Part shown: piece after piece, positions 35,380 to 44,357 of the stretch
Layout of the letters: each line of letters opens with the position of its first letter
Position numbering within the stretch: position 1 is the first letter of the stretch
NCBI GenBank assembly: GCA_016795155.1
Contig: JAEUIE010000025.1
Coordinates: forward strand, 43,332 to 107,331
Source: Planctomycetia bacterium
GTDB lineage: Bacteria > Planctomycetota > Planctomycetia > Gemmatales > HRBIN36
Direction of reading: 5' to 3'
Length of the DNA stretch: 64,000 bases
Program-made: the position numbers and the translations under genes
Notes under the pieces: generated by a model
Told to the model about the DNA's origin: nothing
Database searches by the model: none
Seen by the model: the letters and a program-made list of their open reading frames with translations, nothing else

Positions 35380-35952
35380 ATGAACAAATCCTTGCTTTGT
35401 GTTGGTGGGACCAATCACGGAAAAGTGATTCCCATCATGGTTCAGGAGTTTCGCATTGGCCGCGATGCCATGTGTCATCTGCGACCTGCGAGTACTGACA
35501 TCAGCCGTTTGCATTGTGCGATCGTGTCTCATCCTGATGGACGCATGTTCCTTCGTGACTATGCCAGCAGTAATGGTACCATCATCAATCATCGTTTCCT
35601 TATTGGTGGTGAGTATGAACTGAAGGATGGCGATTACCTTGAAGTAGGGCCGCTTGCATTCCGCTTCCATTGCCAGGATGCCGCTCCTACCACCTTGAAA
35701 ACAGGTACGGTAATTACCTCCTCGGCGCCAGCTCAAACCGTGCGTCCGGTTGTACCTGCACCAGTAGTTCAGGCTGCAACTCCCCATCTGCCTGGGCTAA
35801 CTCATGTATCCTCGGTACCGCGTCCAACGCTGCGTGATGAGTCAGCCCTCGAAACGACTCCGGATTTCCTGACGGAAAGCAACATCTTCTCGGTTCACGA
35901 CGAAGACCTGTTCCGTCACGATACCCAGCCTAATATGAAAGCCATTAAGTAG
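35380..35952 (+). CDS. FHA domain protein
   Basis: Protein of 190 residues. The FHA domain spans about 1-100, with the conserved phosphothreonine-binding pattern: Gly-Arg in FRIGRDAMC, Ser-Arg-Leu-His in DISRLHCAI, and Asn in DYASSNGTIIN. The remaining 90 residues are Pro/Val/Ala-rich and probably disordered. FHA domains read phosphothreonine made by Ser/Thr kinases, but no kinase is adjacent, so this single-domain reader probably acts in trans. The gene ends 9 bases before the convergent barrel-protein gene. Confidence 0.92.
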   Translation: MNKSLLCVGGTNHGKVIPIMVQEFRIGRDAMCHLRPASTDISRLHCAIVSHPDGRMFLRDYASSNGTIINHRFLIGGEYELKDGDYLEVGPLAFRFHCQDAAPTTLKTGTVITSSAPAQTVRPVVPAPVVQAATPHLPGLTHVSSVPRPTLRDESALETTPDFLTESNIFSVHDEDLFRHDTQPNMKAIK

Positions 35953-35961
35953 ACTGCCAGA

Positions 35962-36990
35962 TCATCGCTGATAAATAGGCAGATAGCTCAGCGGCGTTGA
36001 GAGAATAATAACCGCAATGCTTGTCTGATACACTGGACCTGGAGGGTTTCCCTCCAGGTCTTGTGATTCCCAGGCGCCGCTCGGTGCCTGTCGGGGCAAC
36101 AGTACCGAACAGATATCGGAATACCAGTTCTTCCAAGCCTCGCCGCCGACAATATGCATGGCATGGGCAGCATAGTAGTGACCATACCAGAAGTATTCAC
36201 GTGCCCGAAATCGCCGCTCTTTTGATGTATCCCGCTGCAGATACTCGATAGCCTTGGCAACATGCTCATGATCGTATTTGCCACATAGTTGCAGAATGCA
36301 GGCACCCGCAGCGGTTCTTGCAAACCCGGGATGCTTCTGTCCAGGCTGATAGTTATAGCCACCTGATGCTGCATCCCGGCAGGCATCAACGTATTGCAAT
36401 GCACGCTGCATCACTACATCAGGCACATTGAGGCCACTGTTCTTGGCAGCGCGCAAGGCCATCACCTGCATGATGGTGGCAGAGATGTCAGCATCATGCG
36501 GATTGGGATCATATCGCCAGCCACCCTGTGGACTTTGACAACGGATGATCAGGTCCAGTGCTTTCTCCAGCACAGGCTTGAGTTCTTCATCATGGCCCAT
36601 GCCATAGAGTTCAGCCAGCGCCAGGGTTGCCATGCCGTGGCAATACATGTTGCCACCACGGCCAACCAGATAACCATCACCTTCCGCGCGGGGAGAGCTG
36701 ATCAGAAACCGTGCTCCCTTGGCTACCACCGGTCCATATTCCCCCTGGCCTGGAACATGCCCCTGCGACATGAATGCCAGAATCGCAAACGCAGTGATGG
36801 CGGTATTGTGCGGATAGCGGGATTCGCTCCACGAACCATCGGGGTTCTGCTTGCTTGCAAGCCAGACAAGTGCCTTCTTGCATGCCAGCTTTCCTGCTGG
36901 CGACAGTTTCACTTCGTTATCTGGTGGCAAACTGAGCACAGACAGAGGCACAACTATCATCAAAACCAGGGTAGCCAGCACATGCTTCAT
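35962..36990 (-). CDS. exported prenyltransferase/squalene-oxidase-repeat protein
   Basis: Protein of 342 residues with a signal peptide (MKHVLATLVLMIVVPLSVL) and alpha-alpha barrel repeats of the squalene cyclase/terpene cyclase type (LASKQNPDGSWSES, CQSPQGGWRYDPN, GGYNYQPGQ, GAWESQ). It is paralogous to the protein at 25789-26904. No cyclase acid motif is seen, and export argues for a non-terpene role. It is co-directional with the 909-residue coiled-coil gene 14 bases upstream, so the two are probably one operon and their products may work together in the envelope. Confidence 0.87.
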   Translation of the reverse strand: MKHVLATLVLMIVVPLSVLSLPPDNEVKLSPAGKLACKKALVWLASKQNPDGSWSESRYPHNTAITAFAILAFMSQGHVPGQGEYGPVVAKGARFLISSPRAEGDGYLVGRGGNMYCHGMATLALAELYGMGHDEELKPVLEKALDLIIRCQSPQGGWRYDPNPHDADISATIMQVMALRAAKNSGLNVPDVVMQRALQYVDACRDAASGGYNYQPGQKHPGFARTAAGACILQLCGKYDHEHVAKAIEYLQRDTSKERRFRAREYFWYGHYYAAHAMHIVGGEAWKNWYSDICSVLLPRQAPSGAWESQDLEGNPPGPVYQTSIAVIILSTPLSYLPIYQR

Positions 36991-37004
36991 GGTAATGGTT
37001 CTGC

Positions 37005-39734
37005 TTACTTTTTGCGGGGTTCGCTGGCAGCTTTTCCACCAGCAATGTTTTCAAAATAGCGCTGAATCTGCGCTGCATGTTCGGGAGGCAGCTTTTCGCT
37101 CAACGCCTGCATGATCAGTTCACGCTGCCTGGCAGGCAGATTGACAAAAGTGCTGCTACCTTGCACGTTGTTCTTTTCGGATTTGGCATTACCATCTCGT
37201 TCGCCGTTCTGCGTTGGGTCGCCTGATTGCTTCTTTTCCTTGGCATCACCCTGGGCGGACTGGTCACTCTTGTTTTGCGACGATTGATTCTTGGCCTGCT
37301 GTTTACCCTGTTGCCCTTCTTTTCCTTGCTGCTGTTCCTGATTCTGAGCATTCTGCTCATTACCCTGCATTTTTTCCATGGCAGCCAGTGTTTGCTGCAG
37401 AGACTGCAAGGCCTGGGTCAACTGTTTGGATGCCATTTCCTGATGATTCTTGGCTTGTGATGGAGTTTGCTGGTCCAGATTTTTCTTGGCCTGTTCCAGA
37501 TCGTTGCGGGCTTTGTTCAGCGAGGATTGAACATTTTCCGGTGACATGGCCTTGGCCTGATCGATGGCCGCCTGGGCCGATTTAGTGGCGGCTTCAGACT
37601 GTTTCATGGATTGACTGTTTTTGGAAGCATCCTGTTCTGCCTGGGCTGAGTGCTTCGCTGCCTGCTGACTCTCCATCAAAGCCTTGGCAACGTGTACTGC
37701 TGCTTCCGCGGGCATGATCTTGTCCGGATTTTGCATGGCTTCTGCTGCAGCTTCTTCAGCCTGCTTTTTGGCGAGAGCATCGCTGACATTCTGCTGAGCT
37801 TTCTGCAGTTGTTGAACTGCCTCTCCTGTTTCCTTGGCAGCTTGTGGTGAATCATTCTTGCGAATGGATTGTGAAGCCTTCTGCATCTGCTGACTGGCTT
37901 CTGTCGTGTTCTGGGAGGCTTCCGGTGATGCCTGTTTCAGGTCTTTGGTCAGTTGATCAGTCTGCTTTTTAGCTACATCCTGTTCCTGTGCCAGTTTCTC
38001 CTGAGCATCTTTGTTCTGTGCAGATTTGTTTTCCTTGCCAGCTTCTTGAACTGCCTTGTTGATTTCGGTTTCCTTATTGACAAGATCCTGCAACTGCTTG
38101 GCGGCCTGTTCCAGTTGATCAATCTGCTCCCTGCGTTCCTTCATGGCCTGCACTTCAGCTTCCAATGCAGCACGTGCCTGCTGCAGTTCCTTGATGGCTT
38201 TAGCCTGCTGTGCCTTGGCAGGATCTCCCTGTTGAGAATGCAACTGTTCAGAGGCAACATGCATCGATTCAGCAGCTTGTTGGATAAGCTGTTTAGTCGT
38301 TGGCTGGGTTGCCAGTGGCTTGGCAATAATTTCTTCGGTGCGTTCTGCCAGTTGTTGCTGTTTGGGTGCCAGCGGTTTCAAGTCTGAAGATGTATTCTGC
38401 ATCACGTCGTTGGTCTGTTTCTGCAATTGCTTCTGATCGGCAATGATCTTGTCAATTTGTTCGATGGCACGTCGCAGAGCTGCCAGGGGATCACGCTGTG
38501 CCTTCTCTTCTGTTGCGCACAGTTCATCCAGTGTCTTTTTGGCTTGTGCCAGCTTATCAGTTGCCTGTATTTGTGGTTCAAGTGCTTTATTTGCTTGTCC
38601 ATCTCGCAGTGACTGTTTAGCCAGTTGCATAGCCTGTACAGACTGATCCAAGACTGCCGCCGTATCTTTGGTGATCTCCTGAATCAATTCTTTCAGATCG
38701 CGTGTCTGAATGAGCACTTCCTGCTGCCGAGCCGATTGGCGAGCTGAAAGTTGTTCCTTGTCATTGAACTGATTCTGCTTGGTATCTTTCTGCCTGGGGT
38801 CCTTCTCAGCAAGAGTTTCCTGACGAAGTTGGTTTTGCAGTTGAAAGAGTTGTTCGGCCCTGCTGCGGGCTTCCTGCAGTACGCCGAGCTTATCAGCAGG
38901 AGTGCGCAGCGTGCGAGCCAGTCTCGCGAGGTCATTCTCTGCCTGCATCTGTCGATCTTCAGCTTCACGCGGATTACGGAATCGCAAATGATTAGCTGCT
39001 TCGCGCATGCTTTCCAGCATGTGACGTTCATTGGCGATGGCAAATACCTTTTCCAGCCGGGGCTTTAATTCATCAGGCAAATCGGATTTCATTTCCCGCA
39101 ATTTCTGCAACACGACGTCCGTTTCGCGCGTGAGGTCATCCTGCCTCATGGCATGTTGCTGGGGAGAATCGAAGCGTGAATTGCGACGTGGGGCAGCGCC
39201 ACTTTTGCGCTGTTGTTCTACATTTAAAACCAACTCACGGAGCAATCGCTGTTCATGTGAGAGTTTATCGAGCCGCAGGGCTGCTTGTTCTACATTGCGA
39301 ACCAGTTCGAAACGGGAAAGAAGTGTACGAATCTGGTCGAGCACAACCTTGTGCTTGTCCTGCGCCTGGTCAAGCTGCTTATCCATCTCAACCAGAGTCT
39401 TTGATTTTGATGCTGATTCAAATTGCTTCAGTATCTGCTCCATCTGGTCCCGGCTCAGAGTCTGCAGTGATGCTGCAGCTTCCTTCATGATCTTCTGCTC
39501 AGCGGCAGAATCCAACTGGTGATACGAAAGTACTTTCAGAATGGTTTCGAGTCGTTGTGCAGTGCGCCTGGCATCAGCTTGAGCCAGCTTCTGCTGCATC
39601 AACTGTTGGGAAATTACCAGCCCGCTGGTGGCATCGGGGGCGGGCTGATTTTTAGGTGGATCATCCGCTCGGACCATCTGGGTGATGGGCAGAAGAATCA
39701 GCAGACCGAGAACTGGCCGGATATTGAAAAACAT
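37005..39734 (-). CDS. very long exported Gln/Lys-rich coiled-coil protein
   Basis: Protein of 909 residues with a signal peptide (PVLGLLILLPITQMVRA). Nearly all the rest is Gln-, Ala-, Lys- and Glu-rich coiled coil with heptad character and many short repeats (QAMKERREQIDQLEQAAKQL, QLQKAQQNVSDALAKKQAEE). A Gln/Gly/Ser low-complexity stretch lies near 800-860. The C-terminal 45 residues form a separate short domain (LPARQRELIMQALSEKLPPE, IQRYFENIAGG). Proteins of this type occur in planctomycete operons and may be long periplasmic filaments. It precedes the exported barrel gene by 14 bases. Frames on the opposite strand are shadows of its repeats. Confidence 0.85.
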   Translation of the reverse strand: MFFNIRPVLGLLILLPITQMVRADDPPKNQPAPDATSGLVISQQLMQQKLAQADARRTAQRLETILKVLSYHQLDSAAEQKIMKEAAASLQTLSRDQMEQILKQFESASKSKTLVEMDKQLDQAQDKHKVVLDQIRTLLSRFELVRNVEQAALRLDKLSHEQRLLRELVLNVEQQRKSGAAPRRNSRFDSPQQHAMRQDDLTRETDVVLQKLREMKSDLPDELKPRLEKVFAIANERHMLESMREAANHLRFRNPREAEDRQMQAENDLARLARTLRTPADKLGVLQEARSRAEQLFQLQNQLRQETLAEKDPRQKDTKQNQFNDKEQLSARQSARQQEVLIQTRDLKELIQEITKDTAAVLDQSVQAMQLAKQSLRDGQANKALEPQIQATDKLAQAKKTLDELCATEEKAQRDPLAALRRAIEQIDKIIADQKQLQKQTNDVMQNTSSDLKPLAPKQQQLAERTEEIIAKPLATQPTTKQLIQQAAESMHVASEQLHSQQGDPAKAQQAKAIKELQQARAALEAEVQAMKERREQIDQLEQAAKQLQDLVNKETEINKAVQEAGKENKSAQNKDAQEKLAQEQDVAKKQTDQLTKDLKQASPEASQNTTEASQQMQKASQSIRKNDSPQAAKETGEAVQQLQKAQQNVSDALAKKQAEEAAAEAMQNPDKIMPAEAAVHVAKALMESQQAAKHSAQAEQDASKNSQSMKQSEAATKSAQAAIDQAKAMSPENVQSSLNKARNDLEQAKKNLDQQTPSQAKNHQEMASKQLTQALQSLQQTLAAMEKMQGNEQNAQNQEQQQGKEGQQGKQQAKNQSSQNKSDQSAQGDAKEKKQSGDPTQNGERDGNAKSEKNNVQGSSTFVNLPARQRELIMQALSEKLPPEHAAQIQRYFENIAGGKAASEPRKK

Positions 39735-39833
39735 GTCGTTGCCAGGGTAAAGACCAATCTTGATATGGCTAATCTACCCTGTTAGACGTGTCAGGAGAAG
39801 CTTAGAGTGAGTATGTGAGTGAATTATCAGAAG

Positions 39834-39861
39834 TGAAAAAGGGGCCGCGAATGGCCCCTTT
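39834..39861 (-). terminator. intrinsic terminator after the PEP-CTERM gene
   Basis: Stem aaaggggcc / ggccccttt with a 6-base loop, followed on the minus strand by TTTTT; 25 bases after the stop codon at 39886. Confidence 0.85.
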
Positions 39862-39885
39862 AGCAGTTACCCGGATTCTGTTCAC

Positions 39886-40785
39886 TCAGCGTCTTGCTGT
39901 AACAGCAGTTCGTTTTGCCTTGCGGCGTCGATACCACATCACACCTGTCATGCTGATTCCCGCCAGTGAAATCATGGCCAGGCTGGCAGGTTCAGGCACC
40001 GCAGCGCCGCCGAAACTGATCTGGAAGTTGCTCGCTCCGAGCATAATGCCTTCACCATTCTTGGATCCTGGACTGAACCCCCATTGAACCACATTATCAG
40101 GTGGATTGTTGAAGGTGGTGTCCCGAATGCCAACCGTCGCCAGTTGTCCCATGTCGGAGGTGTTGCCGAACACCGTATTATCGTAATTGAATACGATGCT
40201 GCCATCACTTTCATTCAGGCTGACCTGGAAGCTGACCAGATTCGATGGTTTGCCATTATTGTAATGCTGCATGGCAGACCATTCGAAAGTCATTTTCTGA
40301 TTACCGGGGGTACCCGTCAATTGAACATATAATCCAGGCCCGCCCATTTGCATGCCACGTGCAATCAGGTCATCGAAAAAGGGCGCAATGGCAGGCTGGT
40401 TGCCAAACGAGGCTGGCTCTGTCATCAGGTTGACAGGAATCACAGTGGTGCTGGTGGTACCAAATACCAGGAACCCATTAGCTGAGGCAAAAATGGGATT
40501 ACCCGCAGGAATAGTGGAATTGAAGAATCTGAAATTGAAGGGCAAAGACAGATTCGCATATCCATCGTCTTCAGGCACTGCCAGGCCGCCGCCAAACTGG
40601 TAGTAAAGCGTATCTGGACGACCTGCAATGGAGGTAAACGGCGCAGGGCTACCCTGGGCTACATATCCATAGGGTGATACTACCTGCGTTATGTAGGGGT
40701 CAGCTATCGGTGTTTGTGCTGAAAGCTGGCTGGCAAGCAGAAATATTCCATAAACCGCCAGAGTAAATCGCAGGGATCGCTTCAT
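39886..40785 (-). CDS. PEP-CTERM sorting-signal protein
   Basis: Exported protein of 299 residues. The ATG at 40785 has AAGGAG 8 bases upstream and begins a signal peptide (SLRFTLAVYGIFLLASQLSA). The C-terminus has the complete PEP-CTERM signal: VPEPASLAMISLAGI, a membrane helix and the basic tail WYRRRKAKR. Such proteins are cut and anchored by an exosortase (EpsH/XrtA type), which implies that the genome encodes one; it is not in this window. The body is beta-rich (LYYQFGGGLAVPEDDGYANL, GSIVFNYDNTVFG) with no catalytic motif seen. A terminator follows. Confidence 0.93.
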   Translation of the reverse strand: MKRSLRFTLAVYGIFLLASQLSAQTPIADPYITQVVSPYGYVAQGSPAPFTSIAGRPDTLYYQFGGGLAVPEDDGYANLSLPFNFRFFNSTIPAGNPIFASANGFLVFGTTSTTVIPVNLMTEPASFGNQPAIAPFFDDLIARGMQMGGPGLYVQLTGTPGNQKMTFEWSAMQHYNNGKPSNLVSFQVSLNESDGSIVFNYDNTVFGNTSDMGQLATVGIRDTTFNNPPDNVVQWGFSPGSKNGEGIMLGASNFQISFGGAAVPEPASLAMISLAGISMTGVMWYRRRKAKRTAVTARR

Positions 40786-40952
40786 CCGTGTGCTCCTTCC
40801 TTGGATTGCGGAGCGCATAGCTTCTCAAACGCTCTGGAATCATCATAACAATAGACCAAATCCCTGCCAAGCTCAGTTCATGTGCCTGGCACATTGGTAT
40901 TAAGAGTGATCTTAACTATCGTAATGGGAATAACAGGTCAAACTTGACAACC

Positions 40953-41933
40953 ATGACTGACGTTTTCACACCAATTCCTGTATTCCGTTCTGGCCATCAC
41001 CAGACCATCGTAGGTTACTTGTTGCGCCGCTGGCAGCGAGCACTGCAGGCCACTCTCCATCGACTGGTTCTGCCTGATGGAGATTGTCTTCATATTCATG
41101 ATTCAATCCCGACGAGTTGGCAACCAGGTCAACCGATAATCATGATTGTGCATGGGCTGGGTGGCTCGCATACTTCCGGAAGTGTGTTGCGATTGGCTTG
41201 GGAATTTTTCCGCCATCGGTTCCGCACGGTCCGCATCAACCTGCGAGGCAGTGGTGAAAGTCTGCCTGAAGCAAAGAAGCCATATCATGCCGGCTGTTCT
41301 GCTGATATTGTTCATGTGCTGGAAACCGTCAATAAATGGTCTCCCACTTCCCCATTGTTTTTGATTGGGCTGTCACTGGGTGGCAACATCGTTCTGAAGC
41401 TGGCGGGTGAAGTAGAACAGCAACAGTTTCCCCAGTTGAAGAAAATCTATGCGGTTTCTCCACCAGTCGACTTGGAGAAATGTTCACAGCTTTTATCCTT
41501 GCCGAAGAATGCCGTCTATGAAAAGCGCTTTGTGGCCGAACTGATTGAAATGGCACAGCAACGGGCCAGGTTTCATCAGCAGCAATTGCCTGAATTGTCC
41601 CGATCGCTGACACTCAGACAATTTGACGACATTTATACAGCTCCCAGCATCGGATATTCTGGAGTGGAAGAATATTACGAGAAGGCCAGCAGCAGACATG
41701 TCTTGTCACGTATCACCATTCCAACACACATCCTTTCGGCAGAAGATGATCCTATGATCGATCCGATACCCATTCGGGAATCACCTCGATCCAGATCGGT
41801 AACCATTCAATTGACGCCGTTTGGCGGACATCTGGGCTTTATCAGCAGGCCTGGAAAAGGGGGCTGGTATTGGCTCGAAAAGCAACTGCTGCAGCAGATT
41901 ACCAGTACTCTTCAAAATGAAGGTTCCCTTTGA
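40953..41933 (+). CDS. alpha/beta hydrolase, YheT family
   Basis: Hydrolase of 326 residues in the YheT/UPF0017 group (relatives act on lipids or esters). Early HHQTIVGYLLRR and the oxyanion motif VHGLGGSHTSGS near 65-76 are typical. The nucleophile elbow is IGLSLGGNIVL near 140, the acid is Asp in AEDDPMID, and the base His in FGGHLGFI. No signal peptide. Starts at 40953 (ATG) and 40944 (TTG) both have weak ribosome-binding sites; the ATG is preferred. The 3' end overlaps the convergent reductase gene by 35 bases. Confidence 0.9.
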   Translation: MTDVFTPIPVFRSGHHQTIVGYLLRRWQRALQATLHRLVLPDGDCLHIHDSIPTSWQPGQPIIMIVHGLGGSHTSGSVLRLAWEFFRHRFRTVRINLRGSGESLPEAKKPYHAGCSADIVHVLETVNKWSPTSPLFLIGLSLGGNIVLKLAGEVEQQQFPQLKKIYAVSPPVDLEKCSQLLSLPKNAVYEKRFVAELIEMAQQRARFHQQQLPELSRSLTLRQFDDIYTAPSIGYSGVEEYYEKASSRHVLSRITIPTHILSAEDDPMIDPIPIRESPRSRSVTIQLTPFGGHLGFISRPGKGGWYWLEKQLLQQITSTLQNEGSL

Positions 41934-42837
41934 TTTTCAGTACCCGTGAATCGGCACGGAATCCCCGCTCTTCCAGGATTTGCACCAGGCCAACTGGATC
42001 AGGAAATGTTTTAACACCCGTCTGTTTATCCACCTTGGGTGCACCAATCATCTGCGGATTGCCACACAGGTAAACATGCGTATGTTCCGGCTGCAGGGCA
42101 TGTCCAAGCTGGTGCTCCAATTCGCCTGAGGTTACCAGATCCTGCAGATAGCGTTTGCTGAGTTGGGCAGGTTCCCGTGTAGTCAGCGCCAGGTATTTGT
42201 AATTCGGAAACTTCTGCATCAATGCTTCATGTACTTCCCGATATGCCAGATCACGAGCCAGCCTGGTGCAGCAGGCTGAGATGATCCTGCCAGTATGTCC
42301 TCGGTGCAGCAGTTCCCACAACATGTAATTATTCGGTGCTTCTCCGGTGCCGGTAGAAAAGAAGAGAATCGTTTCATCAGGCGAAATGCTGTCCAACGTG
42401 TAGAATCCGGTGATTTTGTCTCCTGCAAACAGCCGTGCACCTTCTTCCAGTTGAAACAGCCGTGGCGTCAACGCGGGCACTTCTTCTGCCGTTTCAGTAC
42501 CTCGAACCAGAACGATATAGAATTCGAGTTCAGTCAAAGGATTCTGAATAAGTTGGCCGGAAGTATCAAGCAAAGGATGAGACAGCGAATATTGCCGGCG
42601 AATGAGTCGCGATAATGCTTCTTCAGTGAGATTTTCTGGTGCAGATAGTGGATGACGAGGCTCCCAGGCGCCAAGACCCAGAGTGGTGTATTGGCCTGCA
42701 CGATGTGGCATGATCGGATGGTCTGGCTTAACCCTCAAGATCGCCAGTTCATCATGCACCATGCGTTTGCTGACCAGAGTCGCCTGATAATGCTGAGCTT
42801 TTAATGCCTGGATGCTGGAATCTGGAAGAGAATGCAT
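41899..42837 (-). CDS. ferredoxin-NADP+ reductase (flavin reductase domain)
   Basis: FAD-containing reductase of about 312 residues, moving electrons between NADPH and ferredoxin or flavodoxin. The FAD-binding motif is RQYSLSHP near 80, with GQYTTLGLG before it. The NADP-binding part has FFSTGTGEAPNN near 160, CTRLARDLAYREVHEAL, and YLCGNPQMIG near 260. The C-terminal residue is an aromatic Trp (FEEYW), as expected for stacking on the flavin. AAGGAG is 5 bases before the ATG at 42837; the start could also be 42840 or 42843. It overlaps the convergent hydrolase gene. Confidence 0.92.
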   Translation of the reverse strand: MHSLPDSSIQALKAQHYQATLVSKRMVHDELAILRVKPDHPIMPHRAGQYTTLGLGAWEPRHPLSAPENLTEEALSRLIRRQYSLSHPLLDTSGQLIQNPLTELEFYIVLVRGTETAEEVPALTPRLFQLEEGARLFAGDKITGFYTLDSISPDETILFFSTGTGEAPNNYMLWELLHRGHTGRIISACCTRLARDLAYREVHEALMQKFPNYKYLALTTREPAQLSKRYLQDLVTSGELEHQLGHALQPEHTHVYLCGNPQMIGAPKVDKQTGVKTFPDPVGLVQILEERGFRADSRVLKIKGNLHFEEYW

Positions 42838-42906
42838 CATCACTCCTTTTCAACTATTATATACCCTGATTCGTGATGTTCCGTTAAGGCTTGCGACTGT
42901 TCAAAG

Positions 42907-43656
42907 ATGTCCACTCGTCCTCCAGACTGGCAACTGCCCCGTGGTGTAACGCCAGGCTTGTGGGAATATCTCCATGAACCACAAGTGGCTAATCAATATC
43001 TGGAGCATGTGGAATCTTCGCCTTTCGCGTTAGCAGATCAACGCTTCGTGGAACAACAACTCACAACGCCCTGCAAGGTGATTGATCTCGGTTGTGGTCC
43101 AGGACGTAGTATTCTCCCTCTTGCCAGACGTGGATTTAAATGCACCGGTGTTGATTTGTCGGAAACCATGCTGGAAAAAGCAAGGCAGAGGCTGACTGAG
43201 CATTCGCTTGATGCAACGTGTGTACAGGCTAATCTCGGTGAAGCGCTACCTTTCGCTGATGCATCTTTCGATGCAGCTCTCTGTTTGTTTGGCACTTTGG
43301 GCATGTTACACCCTGCTGACGTCCGTAGTTCTTTGCTGAGTGAGGTGCATCGAATACTGATACCACAAGGTGTATTGCTGCTTCATGTTCATAATCGCTG
43401 GCCATTGCAAGGCATTAAAACGCTTTACTCACAGAATGCAGTCATGACGTTGCCTTTCCATCGAGGTGTCAGCAATCTGCAGATGAAGTTGTTCACTGTT
43501 CCTGAAATCAAGGACACGCTGGCTTACGCCGGGTTCGTGTTTGATACACTGGAATATATCAGTGCCAGCGACCCTCACGGACGTTACACGGGCCAACGCT
43601 GGCTGGCTCCCTACCGTGCAGATGGTTTTCTCCTGGCCGCCCGATCCAAGTCATGA
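42907..43656 (+). CDS. class I SAM-dependent methyltransferase
   Basis: Methyltransferase of 249 residues. The S-adenosylmethionine-binding motif is VIDLGCGPGRSILPLARRG near 58-76, followed by TGVDLSETMLEKAR, ALPFADASFDAALCLFG and the motif near VLLLHVHNR. This matches small-molecule methyltransferases; the acceptor is unknown. The ATGA overlap (4 bases) with the following alpha/beta hydrolase indicates translational coupling. Confidence 0.93.
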   Translation: MSTRPPDWQLPRGVTPGLWEYLHEPQVANQYLEHVESSPFALADQRFVEQQLTTPCKVIDLGCGPGRSILPLARRGFKCTGVDLSETMLEKARQRLTEHSLDATCVQANLGEALPFADASFDAALCLFGTLGMLHPADVRSSLLSEVHRILIPQGVLLLHVHNRWPLQGIKTLYSQNAVMTLPFHRGVSNLQMKLFTVPEIKDTLAYAGFVFDTLEYISASDPHGRYTGQRWLAPYRADGFLLAARSKS

Positions 43657-44357
43657 ACGCAGTAAGCACAAGACCACTTATTCTTTTGCCTGGTCTGGGT
43701 GCTGATGCACGGATGTATCGCGAACAGAAGAAGGCATTTCCTCAACTGGTAGTTCCGAACTGGATCGAGCCTTTGTCTGGTGAATCGCTCCAACAGTATG
43801 CAAAACGCTTCGCACGTGAAATAAATCCAGGTAAACCATTCTTTCTGGGTGGCTCCTCCCTCGGCGGAATCATTGCACTCGAAATGTCACGCTACATCAA
43901 CCCCGATGCACTATTCCTGTTCGCATGTGGCCGTTCGCATAAGCAGATGACACCCTGGCTCAGAAAGGTTCGTTCGCTGGCTGCTTTATCGCAGATTCTG
44001 CCCTGGAATACTGCCAGCCTGGTTTCAGAACTCGGGCTTACCCTGGCGAACCCTGTTATCCCTTCGACGGTTCGATCCTTGATGAAACATCTGCATCACC
44101 GCGAGATACCGTTTGTTAAATGGGGCCTGCATGCTGTTTTGCGATGGGAGTCACAATGGCATTCAACGGACGTGCGAGTTCACCACCTTCATGGCGAAAA
44201 AGATCCGTTCTTTCCGGCTTGCGTATCTGGTGCATGTGAAATCGTAGCTGGTGCCGGGCACTTGTTAACCCGAACCCATCATGATGCTGTTACGCGGTTC
44301 ATTGCTGCAAGGATAGATCAGGAAGTGCCCCATTCCTGTCGCACGACTTCAGAATAG
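43653..44357 (+). CDS. alpha/beta hydrolase
   Basis: Hydrolase of 234 residues. LLPGLGADARMY near 12-23 is the oxyanion region, the nucleophile elbow is LGGSSLGGII near 67, the acid is Asp in HGEKDPFFP, and the base His in GAGHLLTR. Translationally coupled to the methyltransferase upstream. It may work with it in a small modification step, but the substrate is not readable. The last 40 bases overlap the convergent SDR gene. Confidence 0.9.
   Translation: MNAVSTRPLILLPGLGADARMYREQKKAFPQLVVPNWIEPLSGESLQQYAKRFAREINPGKPFFLGGSSLGGIIALEMSRYINPDALFLFACGRSHKQMTPWLRKVRSLAALSQILPWNTASLVSELGLTLANPVIPSTVRSLMKHLHHREIPFVKWGLHAVLRWESQWHSTDVRVHHLHGEKDPFFPACVSGACEIVAGAGHLLTRTHHDAVTRFIAARIDQEVPHSCRTTSE

Noticed and set aside
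37953..38387. Leu/Phe-rich open frame that looks like a membrane protein
   Set aside because: It is the antisense reading of Gln/Lys codons of the coiled-coil gene, which always gives Leu/Phe-rich shadows.
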